DNA of 64,000 bases from Silvanigrella aquatica (GTDB lineage Bacteria > Bdellovibrionota_B > Oligoflexia > Silvanigrellales > Silvanigrellaceae), in contig NZ_CP017834.1 in assembly GCF_001907975.1 (NCBI RefSeq), forward strand, positions 1,819,338 through 1,883,337. The letters run 5' to 3'. How positions within the stretch are numbered: position 1 is the stretch's first letter; every line of letters begins with the position of its first letter. A program made the position numbers and the translations under genes. This document shows, one piece after another, positions 1 to 12,300 of the stretch. The notes below the pieces were generated by a model. The model saw only the letters and a program-made list of their open reading frames with translations. It was not told the DNA's origin and made no database searches.

Positions 1-1
1 C

Positions 2-2200
2 AGTCAAAAGAACAACATTAAGATTATTAAAAGGGGTACAAATATAAACGAAATAAATAATATTGATAATCAAATAACATTTGATGAGTTGCAAAAAAAA
101 TCTGAACTTGATTTAACAAAAAAGAAAGAAGAAATTGAAATTGAAAGATTTTCTCGAGAAAAAGAAGAAAATGATAAAAAATTAAAACTAAGTATGATTC
201 AAAAATTTTCAGCACATTTAGAAAAAGGAAATGTTGTTTTAAAATGGGATGGATACGAATCAAAAAATAAATTTAGCTATGAAATAAAACGCTCATTAGA
301 AAGCAAAAATAAATATTTTTCAATTGCCAAAAATTTAACAAAGAATAGTTATATTGATCAAAATGTAATGCCAAATACAAAGTATTACTATACTCTTGTA
401 ATACATGAATTTCCAAATAAAGTAACTCGTTCTGAGGAAATTTCCATTACTTCAGGATTCAATACCATAAAACTATCTGCAAAATTGGTTAAAAATTATG
501 CATTATTAGAGTGGAGCACTTTTAAAGATCCTAAAAATAAAGGCGGCTTAAAATTTACAGTAATGAGATCAGACTCATGTGGCAAAGATTACACAAAAAT
601 TGCTGAAAACATATCAATTACGAAATTTAAAGATCAAGAAATTCAAAAAGGAAGCGTTTATTGCTATCAAATTATAGCATTTAATTCATCTGGAGAATCA
701 GAATTATCAAATGAAGCTTTTATTAATACTCCTTTATTGAATACAAATCTTAAAATTAAATTCGAAGATAATATTTTGACTTTATTCTGGGATAAATCTA
801 AGGGAAATATTCCTATTAAATATGAAATATTTAGATCACTCGCAAATAAAGAAAATTTTGAATCATTAGATAAAAATATCAATGAAAATGAATATATTGA
901 TTTTTCAGCACAAAAAGGATTTAAATATTTTTATAAGTTAAGAACACATTACGAATCTTCAGGATTTACCGATTCAAACATCGTCTCAATTATAATGAAT
1001 CCTGAAAAACCCCATAGTATTTTTGCTAAGTTAACATTTAATAATGAAGTCATTATTGAATGGAAAAAATCAATTAATGAATCTGATACGACATATGAAA
1101 TCATGACTTCTTTTGAAAATGATAAAAATTTCAAAAAAGCAGGAGAAACTTATAGGAAAAATTCGTTTGTCGATACCAATGCTAAACCAGGAATGAAAAT
1201 TTATTACTATGTGACAGCAATAAATAATGCAGGAAAAAAATCTGACTCTGAAGTTGTTTCTATAATAACAGCACCTAATGCTCCCAAAAATCTTAGGGGA
1301 GTCTTAGATAAAAACCAAATTATTTTAAATTGGGATGATGTTCCTTCAAATACTGATATTAAATATGAAGTCAGACGTTCTCAAATTAGTTGTGGAGAAT
1401 ATGAAACTATAGAATCGGAAATTACTACTAGTGAATATGCCGACCTAAATATAAATCCTGAAGAAAAATATTATTATGTTGTTATTGCTAAAACAAAAGG
1501 AGGGAAATCTCATAATTCAAATGAAATTTCGATTCAAAGTCACTTAGGAGAACATTTACCAAGTAGTTTGAGGACAACACTTGGTGTGAGATATTTGACA
1601 TTAAAAGAAACCAATTTACAACGAAATTCTACTTATGCTCTTAATTCGGTAGCAAGCCCAAGCATATTAGTCGATCATATTCATAATTGGCAAGATAATT
1701 TTATTACATTTATCGGTGGTGGTGTATTGTATTTAGATATGATGCAATCGCCAATTTATATCATGCCAAATAGACAATTTTATTTATTTGAAGGCCATTT
1801 TGGAGCAGAATATCAGACACCAATGAATATTTATTTACGCGCTGAAATGTCTTTAGATCAAGAAATTGTTTATCAATCTGTAGGATATAATACAATGCAA
1901 GATCAATCAGTATATATTTCAGATCTAAAATTTTTAGTTGGTTACACATTTTTTACAGAAAAAAACTTAAAAGCACAGGCGGAAGGTGCATTTATTTTAT
2001 CCTCCCCCTTAAGTTATCAAATTAATAATTTTGGACTAGGATATGAAGGTGCTATAAAAGTTTCACAACAAAATTCTGCTTTTGATATAGGAGGCAGGCT
2101 CTACTATTCAAACAGAAATATCATCGCACCAAATGTAAAATCAAATATTATTGAATATGGTATTATGGGTCAAATTTCAATTGAACTTGGAAATCAATAG
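2..2200 (+). CDS. Fn3-repeat protein with C-terminal outer-membrane beta-barrel-like domain (5' end outside window)
   Basis: The frame is open from base 2 without a stop, so the gene begins left of the window. The TTG at 89 is only an internal codon and has no clear Shine-Dalgarno sequence. After a Lys/Glu-rich, probably coiled-coil stretch (about 90-200) come five Fn3-like repeats (about 200-450, 465-730, 740-1005, 1000-1275, 1270-1545). Each has the strand pattern xLxW, YEIxRS and KYYYxV also found in the two giant proteins nearby. The last ~215 residues (about 1550-2200) alternate polar and hydrophobic or aromatic residues and look like a transmembrane beta-barrel. I infer an outer-membrane anchor displaying Fn3 domains. 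It converges on the thioredoxin-fold gene with a 7-base gap. The exact family was not recognised. Confidence 0.8.
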   Translation, partial: SQKNNIKIIKRGTNINEINNIDNQITFDELQKKSELDLTKKKEEIEIERFSREKEENDKKLKLSMIQKFSAHLEKGNVVLKWDGYESKNKFSYEIKRSLESKNKYFSIAKNLTKNSYIDQNVMPNTKYYYTLVIHEFPNKVTRSEEISITSGFNTIKLSAKLVKNYALLEWSTFKDPKNKGGLKFTVMRSDSCGKDYTKIAENISITKFKDQEIQKGSVYCYQIIAFNSSGESELSNEAFINTPLLNTNLKIKFEDNILTLFWDKSKGNIPIKYEIFRSLANKENFESLDKNINENEYIDFSAQKGFKYFYKLRTHYESSGFTDSNIVSIIMNPEKPHSIFAKLTFNNEVIIEWKKSINESDTTYEIMTSFENDKNFKKAGETYRKNSFVDTNAKPGMKIYYYVTAINNAGKKSDSEVVSIITAPNAPKNLRGVLDKNQIILNWDDVPSNTDIKYEVRRSQISCGEYETIESEITTSEYADLNINPEEKYYYVVIAKTKGGKSHNSNEISIQSHLGEHLPSSLRTTLGVRYLTLKETNLQRNSTYALNSVASPSILVDHIHNWQDNFITFIGGGVLYLDMMQSPIYIMPNRQFYLFEGHFGAEYQTPMNIYLRAEMSLDQEIVYQSVGYNTMQDQSVYISDLKFLVGYTFFTEKNLKAQAEGAFILSSPLSYQINNFGLGYEGAIKVSQQNSAFDIGGRLYYSNRNIIAPNVKSNIIEYGIMGQISIELGNQ

Positions 2201-2207
2201 AATTTTA

Positions 2208-3305
2208 TCATTTAACTTCATCTTTCAGAGTATTTTCTAATTCTTGTAAAGAAACACGGACTGAGCGTTTATTTATATAAAAGCTGGGAGCTCCTTTAAA
2301 TTCACCCGATGCATATAATTTATTCTGAACATTTTGAAGCTCAATCCTTATATTATTTGAATTTAAACATGAACTAAATTTATCAATGTCTAAATGTGCT
2401 GACTTGGCAACTTGGATCACTTCTGCATTCATCTTAGCCGAGTCATTCAATATACGCTGTTCATCAGCACTTGGAAGTGATTTTTTGAATGATAAATTAT
2501 TAAAATTCCAAAATTGTTCCTGTCCTTGTTCTTTCGCACAATAGGCACCTTTTGCAAAAAAACCATTTATACTATTCTGGAACTGGGAATATGGGATATT
2601 TATAAAATTTATTTTTGATGAAAATTTTTTATATAATTCTTCAATTTTTGGTTCTATTTCTCTACTTTTTGGATCCATATAATCCACAACACTTACAAAT
2701 GTGATGTTATTATTTTCATTACCTCTTTTTGGAAAAATCGATGTATCAAGACTAATGGGGGCACCAAGGGGAGCACTTAAAAGAACTTTAAATTTACCTG
2801 AATTTGTAAGCTCACCAATTTTATTTTTAGACATTTCGTTTATTTTTTCATGAGTCAGTTGGTAGGCTATTTGCGGTTTTAATTTTTCAAAACTTTGCCC
2901 TGCAAAGACATTAGCTCCCATTTTATGGATCATGTCATCATAATATTTCCTGATTTCTGAATCATTTACTTTTGAATTGACAAAAAGATCAGATAGTTTA
3001 GGAATGTTTTCTTTATTTGCGATTTTTCCCTTTTCAGATGCTAATTCAATTCTTAATCCCAATTGTTCAGCAAAATATTTTTGTGAATTGTATATGCTAT
3101 TTTCAATATTATAGTATTCCACTAGAAGATCATCTGGTAAATCGGCCGTAGTCCATACTTTGCCATTTACAGAAACTAAATTTTTAATAATTAATTTATT
3201 TGGTAAATTATTATCATAGCTATGAATAAATAATGTCAATGAAACACCTAAGGAAACACCAGATGAAATTAATAAAACAGATTTAATAAAATTTTTCCTA
3301 TTCAT
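2208..3305 (-). CDS. Periplasmic DsbA-type thioredoxin-fold protein lacking CXXC, with SurA-like N-terminal part
   Basis: 365 aa. The N-terminus has a short basic stretch and a hydrophobic segment (about residues 8-27), so it is either secreted or membrane anchored. Residues ~40-180 begin with a VNGKVWT-like strand followed by helices, as in SurA/parvulin-associated N-domains. Residues ~195-360 fit the Thioredoxin_4/DsbA fold: the GAYCAKEQG helix, FSSCLNSN, and a C-terminal GAPSFYIN that matches the cis-Pro loop. Where the family has CPYC after the first strand, this protein has DPKS (VVDYMDPKSRE, about residues 203-213), so ordinary thiol oxidase activity looks lost. It starts at an ATG behind a GGGGGA sequence. 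It lies 66 bases downstream of the first giant lipoprotein on the same strand and could be co-transcribed. A chaperone-like role in folding the giants is an inference. Confidence 0.75.
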   Translation of the reverse strand: MNRKNFIKSVLLISSGVSLGVSLTLFIHSYDNNLPNKLIIKNLVSVNGKVWTTADLPDDLLVEYYNIENSIYNSQKYFAEQLGLRIELASEKGKIANKENIPKLSDLFVNSKVNDSEIRKYYDDMIHKMGANVFAGQSFEKLKPQIAYQLTHEKINEMSKNKIGELTNSGKFKVLLSAPLGAPISLDTSIFPKRGNENNNITFVSVVDYMDPKSREIEPKIEELYKKFSSKINFINIPYSQFQNSINGFFAKGAYCAKEQGQEQFWNFNNLSFKKSLPSADEQRILNDSAKMNAEVIQVAKSAHLDIDKFSSCLNSNNIRIELQNVQNKLYASGEFKGAPSFYINKRSVRVSLQELENTLKDEVK

Positions 3306-3371
3306 AAATCCCCCTTTTTCTAATTATAGAGAGAACTTTTTAATTGAATATAGTCAAATTTATGTCTGAAT

Positions 3372-6300
3372 TTAATAAATAGAAATACCGTAACCACTTC
3401 CAAATCCTGAAGCACTTAAACAACCCGATGCATTTGGTATGGTTCCATTTGAAGCAATTGCGCAGGTATAAACAGTTCCTGATGAATTAATAATATACAC
3501 ATTATTATTATTTGGATTGCTTGTAATTGCCCAAATTGTTCCAAATCCTGTCGTTTTGGAGCAAGATGTACTGTTTGGAAAGGTACTAGAACTCAAAGAG
3601 CAAGCAAAAACATATCCATTGTTATAATCACCCACATAAGCAAATCCTCTATTGTAAGCTAATCCCCAGGCATTTGTAAAGGTGAATGATTTCGGACAAG
3701 AACCTGCATTTGGAACAATCGTACCACCCGTCAAAGGGCATGAATACACACTTCCAGAGGCTGCATATCCATCGAAATAAATATAACCATTGCTCACAAA
3801 TCCTGCATAGGGTCCTGAAAAACCAGTGGCTAGGGAGCATCCACCTGGCCCAGGCACAACACCATTGCTCAACGGACAAGAATAAATTTTATTATTGCTA
3901 TATAAAACAACATAAACATAATTGTTCGCTGTAAAAATTGTAGGATAGCTATCACCAAAACCACCTATTGAATTGCATCCCGCAGATGTTGTAGGTATTT
4001 TATTGTTTGTAATCGGACACGAATACACAGTCCCACTTGAATTCACAGCATATAAATAAGTACTCGATGAAGTAATGCTGACACCACTGCCAAAACCCGA
4101 AGATTGCGTACAACTTCCCGCACTAGGAAAGGAATTATTACTATTTAGAGTACAGGTATAAATTGTGCCTGTGACACTTGCCGTAAATGCTAAAGGAACA
4201 GGAGTGGGAAAGTTGCTTGTATATGCGGTTCGTATGGTTTCAAGTTGCGCAAAAGTCAATGCTTGCGAAGTCCATGCCGCTGCAAAAGGTAGATATCCAT
4301 TTAAAGTTTTATTTGTTTGTGTAGAATTTTGTGGATAATTTCCTAAAATAAAATTTCCGCTACCGAATGCTGTTGTATTCGCCGTAGGAGTTCCAATATT
4401 ACCATTAATATCATATGTTATATTAGATCCACTTAAAGAACGTCCTACAAAATTATATCCCGTATTGGAGTTTGAAATTGTCGTAAGTCCAATATCATCA
4501 AAAATAGTCGTATTCGAACCTATATTGTAACCAATTCCATGAAATGATCGGGAAGAGGTATTTGAACTATAGCCTATTATCCCATTATATGAAGTACTTG
4601 AGCTAGGAGTTTGTGCATAAGCAACCATGGTAGAAGGTTGGTTATTGAAAAAAATTGAATTATTTGAAATCGCAATTCCATAATTAGGGGCAGTTGCTAA
4701 TGCAGAATTCCCTAAAACTCCATTTTTATCCCAAGTGTAAGCCGAATTTGTGATTGAGGCATTATGAGCATTACAATATAAATCATAAATCGTCGTATTA
4801 TTTGAACTTCCATATCCTGCGTTTTGACTATTTTGAATAGCATAAAAAATATCAGGAAAACTCTGATTATTTGTGATTAAATTATCTAAAAATGATTTGA
4901 TTTGATTTTGACCCGCTGTTGTTAAAGAGTTTCCTGCTACAGAGCTCACGCGCGTTGCATATGCACTCAAAATATTTGCCGTCACAATTCCATTGGTACT
5001 AGAAGAAACACCATTATTGCATGCTGTATTTGATCCCACAGGATTTGTACAAGTCACACAATAGGAAATAACGCGACAAGCATCACTGGACTGTGTGGTA
5101 TACGCCGAAGTTGTTACATTTGTTAATAAATTATTGGCATACCATTTATTGACACAATTTGACGTATCACTCCATGTGCCATGCGAACCTGTTAAAACTG
5201 TCCCTGAATTCGCAATAATTCCTGAGGAAGTTCCATTTGTAAAGGTAACTTGATCGGAAGATGATTTTATGGGCGCGCTAAAAAATAAGCTCGCTTCATT
5301 TGAATTCCCCGTTGCTACTGGATAAGCATTTTTCGCCGTTACAACATAATAATACGTTGAACCAACAGAAGGACTTAAATCAGAACAGGTCACTGTTGAA
5401 GAAATACCTGTAGAGCAAGTACCTTGAGTTATATTTCCATAATTTGATCCTGTAGTTGTTGAACGCTGTGCAGTATAAGTAATAGGTGCATTTCCAGGAC
5501 TGGCATTCCAGGTTAAAGTAACAGAACTTGCACCGGATATTGTTGCAACCAACCCTGTAGGAGCTGTGGTTTGTGTTGTCGTATTAGCTATATTTGAATT
5601 GGCTGTAGGACTCAAAATGGCGGCGCCATTGGAAGCCTGAACAATATAATAATATAAATTCCCTGCTGTCACGCTGGTATCTGTACATGTAGTTGTAGAA
5701 ACACTGGTATTACAAGTGCCTGAAGAAATAGCGCTATAAGTGCCATTACTATTAGAAGAACGCAAAACATTATAAGTGATAGATGAATTACCAGGACTTG
5801 CTGTCCAGGAAAGATTTACATTCGTACTGCTAGTGGCTGTGGCAACTAATCCTGAAGGAGCTATAGTAGGAACAATAACAGATGCTTGAGTTGAGTTTCC
5901 TGAAGCAACCGTACCCGTCTGCGCCGTAACTACATAATAATAAATTACACCTGGAGAAATATTCGTATCTTCACAACTTAACGTTGAAGTTATGGGCGAA
6001 CTACAAACACCAGTTGCAATAGCCACATAATTTGTACCGCTGGTTGTAGATCTTAACACGTTATAAGTCACAGTGGCAGAACCAGGACTCGCCGTCCAAC
6101 TTACCGTAACAGCTGATGTGCTATTGGCAGTAGCTGTTACGGTCGTGGGCGCTGTGGTCGTTGTCGTCCCATTAGCTTCTGTTGAATTTGCAGATGTTGT
6201 ACTGCTGGCCGCTTGAGCTGTCACCACATAGTAATAAGTTGTGCCCGCAGCAACACTTGTATCCGTACAAGTCGTAGTAGAAGTTACCAGAGACGCGCAC

Positions 6301-9300
6301 GTTCCAGATGTAATTGGAGAATAAGGACCTTTTGTCACTAAAGAGCGACTGACAACATAAGTCATTGTTGAGGAGCCAGGGCTCGCCGTCCAAGAGAGAT
6401 TCATTTGCGAGGTTGTTGTCGCTGTTGCCACTAAGTTTGTCGGAGCTGCCGTCGGCGTTGTTGTTGAAACAGCAGTAGAAGGTGGCGTTGTATTTCCTCC
6501 CACAGTCGCAGTAATTACATAATAATAAGTATTTCCAGCCGTTACGCTTTCATCGGTACATGTGATTATGGGAGAAACCACTGCGGCATTACAACTTCCT
6601 GTTGCTATAGCAGAAAAAGGTCCTGCTATAGCGTTTGCCCGCTTAACAGTATATGTAATTGCCGCTGTTCCAGGACTTTTTGTCCATGAAATAACAACTT
6701 CTGTAGAGGAGCTCGCTGTCGCAGCTAAATTTGTAGGTGTGGTGGTTTTTGTTGTTGCTGAAGTTTCTGTAGATTGATTCAAACTTGCCGCTGCCGGGCT
6801 CACCTGAATCACATAATAATATTTAATTCCTGCGGTGACATTTGTATCTTGGCAAGTAGACGTGGGAGAGGTGATCGTACCCGAACACCCTCCCGATGTA
6901 ATGACGCTGTATCCTGTACCCTGCGTTATAGAACGAAGAACTGTATAAGTAATTGTGGCTGTGCCCGGACTTGACGTCCATGAAACATTAATTTGTGAAT
7001 TACTTACAACTGATGCCAAGGGGGACGTTGGCGGAGTGGTAAATGTAGTCAAGGCAAATTCTGTTGACTTTACAGAGGAACCCGTTGAATTATTAGCAAT
7101 AATTATATAATAATATGTTGTACCCGCAGTCACATTGTTATCCGCACAAGTGAGACTTGTAATAGCAGTACATCCCGTCACAGGATCATAAGGACCGCCC
7201 AAAGTTAAAGAACTTTTTAAAGAATATGTTGTTCCTAAAGCATTTCCTGTTATTGCTGACCAACTGAGTTGATTTTGTGTTGCACTATTAGAAACCCCCG
7301 TTAAATTCGTAGGAGCACTCGGATAAGTCGTAACAGCTAATTCATTTGAATTGCCCGTTGGGGTTGTCGAATTAGAAGCAGTGACAACGTAATAATAAGT
7401 ATTTCCTGATGAAACACTTGTATCAGAACAAGAAGTAGCTACTAAATTACCACTACATCCGCCCGTCGTAAGTGCAACATAATTTGATCCTTGAGTTGTA
7501 GATCGCGAAACAACATAGGTAATGCCAGAATTACCAGGACTTGCGGTCCATGTTAAATTTGCAGCTGAAGTGCTCACAGAGCTTAAAGTTAACCCTGTGG
7601 GAGCCGTTGTAGGTAGAGTGACTTGTTTTTCTGAATTAGACGAAATATTTCCCGAAGCGTTCACTGCTTTAACTCTAATATAATATAAATTACCAGGAGA
7701 TAATCCTGTTAATACAGCAGATGTTGTCGTAATAGAGCCCTGACTACCCGTATAGGTATTTGAAGCCAAGCCATACTGAATCGTATAACTGCTTGCCCCA
7801 GAAGATGCTCCCCAAGAAATATTAGCTGAAGTTGTACTTGCTGCCGTTGCAGTAGTAATATCGAATGTTCCTATTGGAGTGGCACTCACTTCTGAACTTT
7901 GAACAGTTCCGCCGGTAGATAAATTTGCAATTAAAGCAAAATAATAAAGAGTTCCATTAGTTAATCCCGTTGCAGTACAAGTTAAAATACCAGAAGAAAG
8001 TGAACTGCATCCTGTAGCAGCAGTACCCGATGCCGCACTTCCCGAAACTGTAGAATATTTAATGTTATAGTTTGTTGTATTTGTAATGCTACTCCAACTA
8101 AAAGACACTTGAGCAGAGGCAATTCCTGTTACATTTAAGGAACTGGAAAAAGGCGTTCCGGATGATTCCGCCGTATTTGCTGTTGCCGTTGAATTTATTC
8201 CTGTATTATTTGCAAATACTGTAAAATAATAAGTCGTACCGTTTACTAATCCTGTTACGGTACAAGTTGTCGTAGCAATAGCAATACAACCTGTTACGTT
8301 AGAACCTGTACCAGAACCCCCTGATGAAGTGGATTGTTTCACTGTATAATTTGCAGCTCCCGTAGCGGTTCCCCAATTTACAATCAGTTGATTTGCAGAA
8401 GAACTGATACTTGTGATTGAAAAAGAGGCAATAGGCGTTACTGAAATTTCAGAGGAAGGGAGTGAATTTCCTCCTGAAGTCTTTGACAAAACTGTATAAT
8501 AATAAGGTGTACCTGCGGTAACAGACGAATCACTATATGCTGTTGTGCTAATGCCTGAGGAGATTGTGGAATAGGAAGAACCTGAGACAGTGGAACGATT
8601 TAAAGTATAAGTTATCAGTGAAGATGTCCCTGAAGTAGCTGTCCAATTTAAATTAACAGTACTTCCATTTGCTGTCGCTGAAAATCCTGAAGGAACTGTA
8701 GACAACGTAACAGCAGAAAGTTCACTAGAATTTGTTGAAGCCCCCGCTGAGTTTGCCGCACTCACGACATAATAATAGGCCGTACCTGCTGTTACGTTAG
8801 AATCAGTACAAGTCAGGGCGCTAATAGTCACGCAGCTTGTTACATTAGAGTAAGGTCCACCACTCACGCTCGAACGCATTAATGTGTAAGTATTACTTAA
8901 ACTCCCAGGACTTGCGGACCAAGCTAAAACAAGAGAGGTCGTTCCTACAACATTTACAGTTAAACCTGTTGGAGCTGCTGTTTTAGTAGATGCATTCGCT
9001 TCACTGGAAGAACCCGATGGGCCTGCTGTATTATTCGCAATAACAACATAGAAGTACTGCGTACCCGGATTTGCAGTTGAGTCGGAACAACTGCTTCCCG
9101 AAACCAAGCCACCACATCCTCCGGTTGTGAGAGCAGCATAACCTGTTCCTGTCGTAACAGAACGCTGAACAGTGTATGTCACAGCGCCAATAGGAGCTGT
9201 CCAAGATAAATTAATAGAAGTGGTTGTTGCGGCTGTTGCCGTTAAACCTGTCGGTGCTGTGGTAAAAGTTGTAGCAGAGGCTTCATTAGAACTCCCCGAA

Positions 9301-12300
9301 GTGCCTCCTGCATTAGAAGCTTTCAAAATATAATAATAAGTAACACCTGAAGATGCTGTCATATCAGAACAGGAGCTTGTCGAAGAAGTCAGTGTTCCTG
9401 AACAACTTCCGCTTGCAATAGGAAGATAGCCTGACCCAATCGTAGTGGAACGCGTGACAACATAGGAAATGTTCGAATTCCCCGTGCTTTGTGTCCATGA
9501 CAAATTAATTGTTGAATTATTTATCGCGCTTGCCGTTAAACCCGTGGGTGCGCTGGGAATCACAGATGCGTTTACTTCAGCAGAACTACCAGTGGAAACC
9601 CCCGCACTTTGCGCATTCACAACATAATAATAGATATTGCCAGATATGACACTCGTATCCGTGCATGTGGTTGCACTGACGGCAGAACTACATGTTCCTG
9701 CGGTTATGGGAATGTATCCAGTTCCACTGTTCGAAGATCTTAAAACCGTGTAAGTTACTGAGGCTCCTGGACTTGCAGTCCAAGTTAGTGTCACTGTGGC
9801 ACTAGTTACTGATGCCGCCAAACCCGTAGGAATTGTCGTAAAAGTAGTAGCATTCGCTGCTGTAGAAGGAGCTGACGATCCCCCAGCTGTATTCGCACTC
9901 ACAACGTAATAATAAGTGGTTCCAGGACTTGCTGTTTGATCTGAACAGGAGGTACTCGATATTGAGCTACTGCATGTGCCTGAAGAAATAACATTATATC
10001 CAGTTCCTAAAGTAAGTGAACGCTTTACAGTATAGGTAACACCTGATGGATCACCTGGGCTAGCTGTCCAAGTTAAATTTATTGTTGTACTTGATTGAGC
10101 GGTTGCTACAAGATTTGTTGGGGCCGACGTATAAGTTGTGGCAAATGCTTCGTTAGAAGTTCCTAGAGATCCTGCAGCGGTAACAGCTGTTACGATATAG
10201 TAATATTTAACGCCAGGGGTGCCACTGGTATCTGAACAAGTAGCTGTAGGAGAGACTACGGCAGTGCTGCAAGTACCACTGGAAATAGTTCCATACCCAG
10301 AACCAGATGTTAAGGAGCGCGTTATAACATAAGTAATTGATGCCGTACCAGGACTGATCGTCCATGACAAATTAATTGTCGAAGTATTTGCAGCTGTAGC
10401 TACAAGATTTGTCGGCGGGGTGGTAAATGTTGTGGCCGTTGCTTGGCTTGAATTGAGCGTTGATAACCCTGATACCGTTGCTTTCACAACGTAATAATAA
10501 GTCATACCTGGAGCAGCACTGTCATCGCTGCAAGTAAGTGCACTCACAGAACTGCTACAGGTTCCCGCTAAAATGGCAACATAACCACTTCCATTTGTTG
10601 TTGAACGCGTGACAGTATATGTGATTGAAGCCTGACCACTACTGGCACTCCATGTGATTGTGACATTAGTTGGACTTTGGGCAGTCGCCGTAACACCGGT
10701 TGGAATTGTGGAGTAAGTCGTTGCACTGGCTTCATTCGAAGCCCCCGAGATTCCCCCATTAGTAGAAGCTTTTACAATATAATAATAAGTTGTCCCAGGA
10801 TTGGCACTCGTATCCGTACAACTTGTTGCAGGAGATGACACACCGCTGCTGCATGTCCCACTTGAAATAGGGACATATCCAGAACCCGACATTGTGGAAC
10901 GAGTCACTATATAACTAATAGAAGCTGTTCCCGAACTCCCCGTCCAAGAAATATTGATCGTTGTAGAATTTGATGCTACGGCGGTTAAATTCGTTGGAGC
11001 CGCAGCCTGACCTGTTAATGAAGCCTCAGTTGAGGGCAGAGTAGATCCTGCTGAATTCTTTGCAGTAACTACATAGTAGTAAACATTACCAGATGAAACA
11101 TTTGTATCTGTGCACGACAATGCAGAAATATTAATACAACCAACAACATTCGTATAAGGACCTCCCGTAACTGAAGAACGACCCACAGTATAGGTTATGG
11201 GCTCAGAGCCTGGGCTTGCCGCCCAAGAAAGTGAAGCAGTCGTAGCACCGCTCGAGCCGGCACTTAAATTCGTAGGAGATGTCGTTGGTGTAACAACATT
11301 AGCTTCAATAGAATTTAAAGTTGTCATTCCCGCAATAGCAGCTGTGACGACATAATAATATTTTACACCTGGTAATACACTGGTATCGTTGCAAGTGAAT
11401 GTTGGGGAACTTATAGCAGAGCTACATGTTCCTGTATTTATTGGTAAATAGTCCGACCCTGAAACAACTGATCTTGATACATTATAAGTGATTAAAGCAT
11501 TACCAGGACTTGCATTCCAAGTAATATCGACCAAGGAACTGCTAGCTGCTGATGCGGATAAATTTGTCGGAGGCGATGTTTTTGTTGTAACGGAGTATTC
11601 TGAATTAGAAGTTACACTACCCTGTCCGTTTTCCGCTGTCATTCGAACATAATAAGTTGTACCAGCTGAAAGTCCCGATATTGTAGCTGGAGAGCTGCTA
11701 AAAGGCCCATTTGTAAAAGTATAACTATTCGAAGATATTCCATATTTTACATTGTATTGCGTCGCCCCCAAAGCAGTACTCCAAGAGACTTGAGCAGAAG
11801 ACGAGCTCAATGCTGTTAAAGATGAAATATCAAATATGCCGATAGGAGTGGCAAAAACTTCTCCACTTGTAAAAGTGCCTCCTGAGGATAAATTTGCAAC
11901 TAAGGCAAAATAATATTTTGTACCATTGGTGAGTCCCGTAGCCGTACACGTGAGTCCTGTTACAGAATTACATCCCGTAGCAATCGTATTTCCTGCAACT
12001 GCATTTCCTGAAGTGGATGAAACATAAATAGTATAGTTGGTTGCATTTGTTACAGCGGTCCAATTTAAGTTTACTTGACTCGTTCCTGCTAAAATATTTG
12101 TAAAGGGCGAAGCAAAAGGAGTATTTGCAATCTCACTTGTGGAATTGGAAGCAGTTGAACTTACTCCTGTATTATTAGCAAAAACGGTATAATAATAAGT
12201 CGTATTATTCGTTAAACTGGTTATGGTGCAAGAAGTTGTTGCAATAGAAGTGCAGCTTGCCACAGAGGTGCCATTGGAAGATCCTCCCAAAGTTGTTGAT

